Shown here: positions 45,207-46,831 of the stretch, in pieces | How the letters are laid out: each line of letters starts with the position of its first letter | Position numbering within the stretch: position 1 is the first letter of the stretch | DNA from: an uncultured Allomuricauda sp. | GTDB taxonomy: Bacteria; Bacteroidota; Bacteroidia; Flavobacteriales; Flavobacteriaceae | NCBI RefSeq assembly: GCF_937884665.1 | Contig: NZ_CAKZYF010000168.1 | Coordinates: 1-46,831 of the forward strand | Length of the DNA stretch: 46,831 bases | Direction of reading: 5' to 3' | The notes under the pieces: generated by a model | The model's input: only the letters and a program-made list of their open reading frames with translations | Told to the model about the DNA's origin: nothing | The model's database searches: none | Translations under genes and position numbers: made by a program

Positions 45207-45827
45207 TCATTTTTTTCGGCCCACAAAACGGGTGACCGAGCCTTTTCCATTATGATAGAGGCCCTCGCTTAGCACTACTTCCTTTTCCACCAGTTCCATT
45301 ATCTCATAATTTTTAAAATCCAAAGCGAGCTCTTCCGTGGAAAATAAGGAGTCCAAATCCGGAGGTCCGCCCACTTTTGGGTTTTTGTTCCGATAGTCCA
45401 AATGGTTCTTGCCAAAAGCTTCGAACAGGATTACACCGCCTTTTTTAAGTTTTTGGTCCAGCACTTTGTGATATTCTGATTTGATACTTGGTGGAAAATG
45501 GGCATAGATTAGGGCGATGGCATCAAATTGTGCTTCCCGGAAATCCAACTCCGGTAAATTCCCTACCTGATACTTTAGGCTTACTTGGTTTTCCTTGGCC
45601 AGTTCCAGGGCTTTGTTCCTGCCTTCTACGCTGATATCGAAAGCAAATACATCCCATCCCAGTTTTGCGGCGTAGACGGCATTCCGGCCCTCACCCTCCG
45701 CTCCGAACAGGATGGTTCCGGGAACCAGTTTCTGGATTTGTTCCTTTAAGAATGTGTTGGGTTGGGTTCCATAGGCGAATTCCTTTTCCCGAAAGCGGTC
45801 GTTCCAGCGTTTTAACCAAGTGTCCAT
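45207..45827 (-). CDS. Class I SAM-dependent methyltransferase, TehB-like (206 aa)
   Basis: The SAM-binding motif I is [21 protein letters not shown], followed by [21 protein letters not shown] (motif II) and [13 protein letters not shown] (motif IV). The N-terminus [17 protein letters not shown] is common to the small flavobacterial methyltransferases annotated as tellurite-resistance TehB-like. The substrate is unknown. Monocistronic. Confidence 0.9.
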   Translation of the reverse strand: MDTWLKRWNDRFREKEFAYGTQPNTFLKEQIQKLVPGTILFGAEGEGRNAVYAAKLGWDVFAFDISVEGRNKALELAKENQVSLKYQVGNLPELDFREAQFDAIALIYAHFPPSIKSEYHKVLDQKLKKGGVILFEAFGKNHLDYRNKNPKVGGPPDLDSLFSTEELALDFKNYEIMELVEKEVVLSEGLYHNGKGSVTRFVGRKK

Positions 45828-46008
45828 AGGTCTTCCGTTTCTTTTTTATACTTCAAAGCTACGGGTTTGTGCGGAACTTCTTGGCCAGAAATTTTGATGA
45901 AAGCGGGCGGGTGTTCGCTATATCAGGGATAGAGGGTGAATCGCAAAATGTACGACGTCAAGAAGCCCCGTAGTATGGGATGCTGAAACACGTTCGGAGA
46001 TTGGCCCA

Positions 46009-46542
46009 TCAGCGTAGTTCGATGATATCAATGAGGAGCTTGAACGTTTCTTTCTTTTTATTCCCTATCAAAAACGTGATTTCCTCAAGATGTGCACCAG
46101 AAAAATTCGGTTGGTTCAACTTTCTTCCGCGGAAAGAAGGGTACATATCCTCTAGAGGAATTTCTATTTCCTGCCAATCCCCTGATGTTTGAAAGGGCAT
46201 GATGTAGGAATAATAATCCCGTCGGTTCTCTTTGATTCGAAATTGATAGGTTTTGCCATCTCCTTTGAGCTTTATGCGGACTTTGGTATGTCCCTGGACG
46301 GCCATTTTTTCAAATCCATATCGCACGGAGGAGAATCCTCCATTGTTCTCCAAGGATATTTCGCCCTCAAATACCCCATGACCCGATGCATCCAAGCGAA
46401 AATTCCCTAATGATTTCCCCCCCATGACACCGTCATCCACAACGCGCCAATTTTGAATATTAGCATCAGTATTAAAATCAAATATGATTTGAGGAGCCAT
46501 AGTTATCCCTAAAATAAAAAAAGCAATAGCGTTCTTACGCAT
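46009..46542 (-). CDS. CIA30-family protein (177 aa)
   Basis: A short hydrophobic N-terminus (probable signal or membrane segment) precedes a CIA30/NDUFAF1-like galactose-binding fold: FDFNTDANIQNWRVVDDGVM, then GGKSLGNF, and FEGEISLENNGGFSSVRY and YQFRIKENRRDYYSY. The eukaryotic relative helps assemble respiratory complex I; bacterial members have no settled role. The gap to the methyltransferase (45828-46008) shows nothing notable. Confidence 0.85.
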   Translation of the reverse strand: MRKNAIAFFILGITMAPQIIFDFNTDANIQNWRVVDDGVMGGKSLGNFRLDASGHGVFEGEISLENNGGFSSVRYGFEKMAVQGHTKVRIKLKGDGKTYQFRIKENRRDYYSYIMPFQTSGDWQEIEIPLEDMYPSFRGRKLNQPNFSGAHLEEITFLIGNKKKETFKLLIDIIELR

Positions 46543-46626
46543 AATCCGAGCTAGAATGAATAGTAAACTACTCAGACGAAGTTCGCTAATTTTAAGGAAA
46601 TACCATCCTTTTTGGTTTCTCGTTTT

Positions 46627-46745
46627 CAGAAATCAGAAATCAGAAATCAGAAATCGGAAATCGGATATCAGACATCGGACATCGGACATCAGACATCGGA
46701 CATCGGACATCGGACATCGGACATCGGACATCAGAAATCAGACAT
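46627..46745. repeat. Heptanucleotide tandem repeat, 17 units
   Basis: Seventeen contiguous 7-base units of the form C(A/G)GA(A/C)AT, beginning with four CAGAAAT, passing through CGGAAAT and CGGATAT to mostly CGGACAT, and ending CAGAAAT, CAGACAT. The unit length is not a multiple of three. It lies between the start of the CIA30 gene and the right edge. Variants are grouped, as expected of slippage and local expansion. The rest of the sequence to 46831 shows no recognisable gene. Confidence 0.95.
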
Positions 46746-46831
46746 TGAAGTACTCTTTCTTGGATTTGGGTCTTATGTTTAGAACCTTCCAAAACCGCTA
46801 GAAATGTCTGGGTTTTCCGCTTACTTTATTT

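Noticed and set aside
46627-46745. Possible CRISPR array
   Set aside because: Units are only seven bases and directly adjacent, with no spacers and no cas genes.
46556-46801. Plus-strand open frame of 81 codons across the tandem repeat
   Set aside because: Its coding content is just the heptanucleotide repeat read in frame; no known family and no start context. Treated as repeat DNA.

Overview
The window looks like chromosome of a marine, alga- or polysaccharide-associated member of the Flavobacteriaceae (Bacteroidota). The evidence is a SusC/SusD pair, many lipoproteins with a Bacteroidota-type lipobox, giant VCBS/ASPIC lipoproteins, TAnnTTTG-like promoter elements, GH65 and GH13 enzymes with a LacI regulator, and mevalonate-pathway genes. 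No rRNA, tRNA, transposase, phage gene or CRISPR array was seen. The exact genus cannot be read from the sequence.

Layout. (1) 1-6647, minus strand: the start of a truncated lipoprotein gene and two ~1,090-residue VCBS/ASPIC lipoproteins. (2) 6835-16613: a compact metabolic module. It holds a sugar-type sodium symporter (plus strand), then a minus-strand run read from 13954 down to 8491: aldo-keto reductase, SsuD-like flavin monooxygenase, second sodium symporter, Tat-type sulfite dehydrogenase and its cytochrome c. Next to it are a divergent FMN reductase, a LacI regulator and a YeiH-type sulfite/sulfate exporter. Two copies of the same 18-bp perfect palindrome lie at the two promoter regions of this module. 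(3) 16620-19955: a third VCBS/ASPIC lipoprotein. (4) 20108-30337: a starch/maltose-type locus (SusD, SusC, a divergent LacI regulator, GH65 phosphorylase and GH13 amylase lipoprotein). (5) 30549-34811: glycerophosphodiester phosphodiesterase, a flavoprotein, and glpK-glpF. (6) 34885-46831: mostly housekeeping genes. These are DUF1697, TspO, diphosphomevalonate decarboxylase, a mevalonate-kinase-like GHMP kinase, a UbiA prenyltransferase, a nitrilase broken by one amber codon, a pseudouridine synthase, a LysM lipoprotein, a histidine-decarboxylase-like PLP enzyme, a SulP transporter, a methyltransferase, a CIA30 protein and a 17-unit heptanucleotide tandem repeat.

The most interesting part is the second block. 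Its parts fit a complete oxidative desulfonation route: import of a sulfonated sugar by a sodium symporter, C-S cleavage by a reduced-flavin monooxygenase fed by the FMN reductase, reduction of the resulting aldehyde by the aldo-keto reductase, export of sulfite, and periplasmic oxidation of sulfite by the SorAB-type pair. Control would be by a LacI-type, hence probably sugar-sensing, repressor. This matches the logic of the sulfoquinovose monooxygenase (sulfo-SMO) pathway known from Agrobacterium, but with different transport, export and flavin-reductase parts. The substrate is inferred and no sulfoquinovosidase is visible in the window. The three VCBS/ASPIC proteins share a regular architecture of seven Asp-rich motifs, an ASPIC domain, then seven more motifs, suggesting twin seven-bladed propellers on the cell surface.
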